Positions 12,012 through 12,276 of a stretch of DNA of 12,276 nucleotides are shown piece after piece. The position numbers and the translations under genes are program-made. The DNA comes from Alphaproteobacteria bacterium (GTDB lineage Bacteria; Pseudomonadota; Alphaproteobacteria; Micropepsales; Micropepsaceae). Numbering within the stretch: the stretch's first letter is position 1; the number at the start of each line of letters is the position of its first letter. The notes beneath the pieces are model-generated. The model had not been told where the DNA came from, ran no database searches, and worked only from the letters and a program-made list of their open reading frames with translations. Location: NCBI GenBank assembly GCA_028869725.1, contig JAGWRJ010000594.1, positions 1 to 12,276 of the forward strand, in the 5' to 3' direction.

Positions 12012-12276
12012 ATGGACGAAGACCTTATCACCGACAGGCTCGGGGCTCTGGCCCACCCGGCGCGCTTCGCCATCGTGCGCTTGTTGGTGCGGGCCGGGCC
12101 CGCCGGCCTACCCGCCGGTAAGCTGGGCGAGACGCTCGGGATCGCTGCCAACGCCATGACCTTTCATCTGCAAAAGCTCTCCCGGGTTGGCCTGCTCGGC
12201 ACCCGCCGGGCGGGACAATTCATCATCTACAGCGCGGTTTTCCCCGAGCTCAGGGAGCTGGCAGATCAGCTCGTCG
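12012..12276 (+). CDS. arsR: ArsR-family repressor, partial (runs off the right edge)
   Basis: The 88 codons present begin MDEDLITDRLGALAHPARFA and contain the winged helix-turn-helix LGETLGIAANAMTFHLQKLS followed by RRAGQFIIYSAVFPELREL, typical of ArsR/SmtB repressors that leave DNA when metal or metalloid binds. The classical arsenic-binding ELCVCDL motif in helix 3 is absent; here the same place reads GLPAGKLGETLG. In relatives with this layout the ligands are C-terminal cysteines, which would lie beyond the window. GGAAA before the ATG is the ribosome-binding site, and the 26-bp palindrome is its likely operator. An arsenic-resistance operon probably follows, but the inducer cannot be told from this part alone. 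Confidence 0.85.
   Translation, partial: MDEDLITDRLGALAHPARFAIVRLLVRAGPAGLPAGKLGETLGIAANAMTFHLQKLSRVGLLGTRRAGQFIIYSAVFPELRELADQLV

Overview
The window looks like part of a mobilisable, mosaic plasmid from an alphaproteobacterium, most likely Rhodobacteraceae (Paracoccus/Rhodobacter-like). The basis is high GC with strong G/C third positions, a Ti/RSF1010-type (MobQ) relaxase with a matching oriT, an iteron-controlled initiator that resembles the RPA family, and several alphaproteobacterial-style toxin-antitoxin pairs. The taxon is inferred from protein style, not from a search.

Layout. (1) 1-2056, mobilisation: the N-terminal part of a TraA/MobQ relaxase on the minus strand (runs off the left edge, TTG start), an oriT at 1116-1209, then rightward an unrecognised ORF and a small TraD/MobC-like accessory protein. 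(2) 2204-2744: a ParD-ParE pair on the minus strand in which the toxin gene carries an amber codon at position 11. (3) 2968-5280, plasmid core: a perfect DnaA box, an AT-rich zone with three GTGTTA repeats, four 17-bp iterons, the Rep gene (probably TTG start at 3196), and a convergent parA plus small centromere-binding gene. The par operon has ACCGGAT repeats at both ends. (4) 5305-5970: an intact higBA pair with a promoter/operator. (5) 6283-9031: a divergent MerR (ZntR/CadR-type) regulator and a Zn/Cd/Pb P1B-type ATPase, with a 19-bp-spaced MerR promoter. (6) 9243-9433: a second, truncated higA 3' end, about 90% identical to the intact one and exactly 3450 bp away in direct orientation, so the metal cassette is bracketed by higA segments. 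(7) 9572-10301: vapBC. (8) 10480-10783: a copper-type (CueR/HmrR-like) promoter signature in front of a small protein with no copper gene visible. (9) 11016-11826: a Tn3-type serine resolvase and a truncated C-terminal remnant of a Tn3-family transposase. (10) 11982-12276: a 26-bp near-palindromic operator and the start of an ArsR-family repressor that runs off the right edge.

How it fits together. Relaxase, oriT and accessory protein provide mobilisation. Rep/iterons and ParA with its small partner provide replication and partition. Three toxin-antitoxin loci would stabilise the plasmid, although one toxin is broken and one antitoxin copy is a fossil. The cargo is metal resistance (Zn/Cd/Pb efflux, and probably an arsenic operon beginning at the right edge), with Tn3-family debris between modules. 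I do not see a clearly new multi-gene system. The observations most worth following are the higA-bracketed metal cassette, the amber-interrupted parE, the repeats flanking the par operon, and the orphan copper-type promoter with its small gene.
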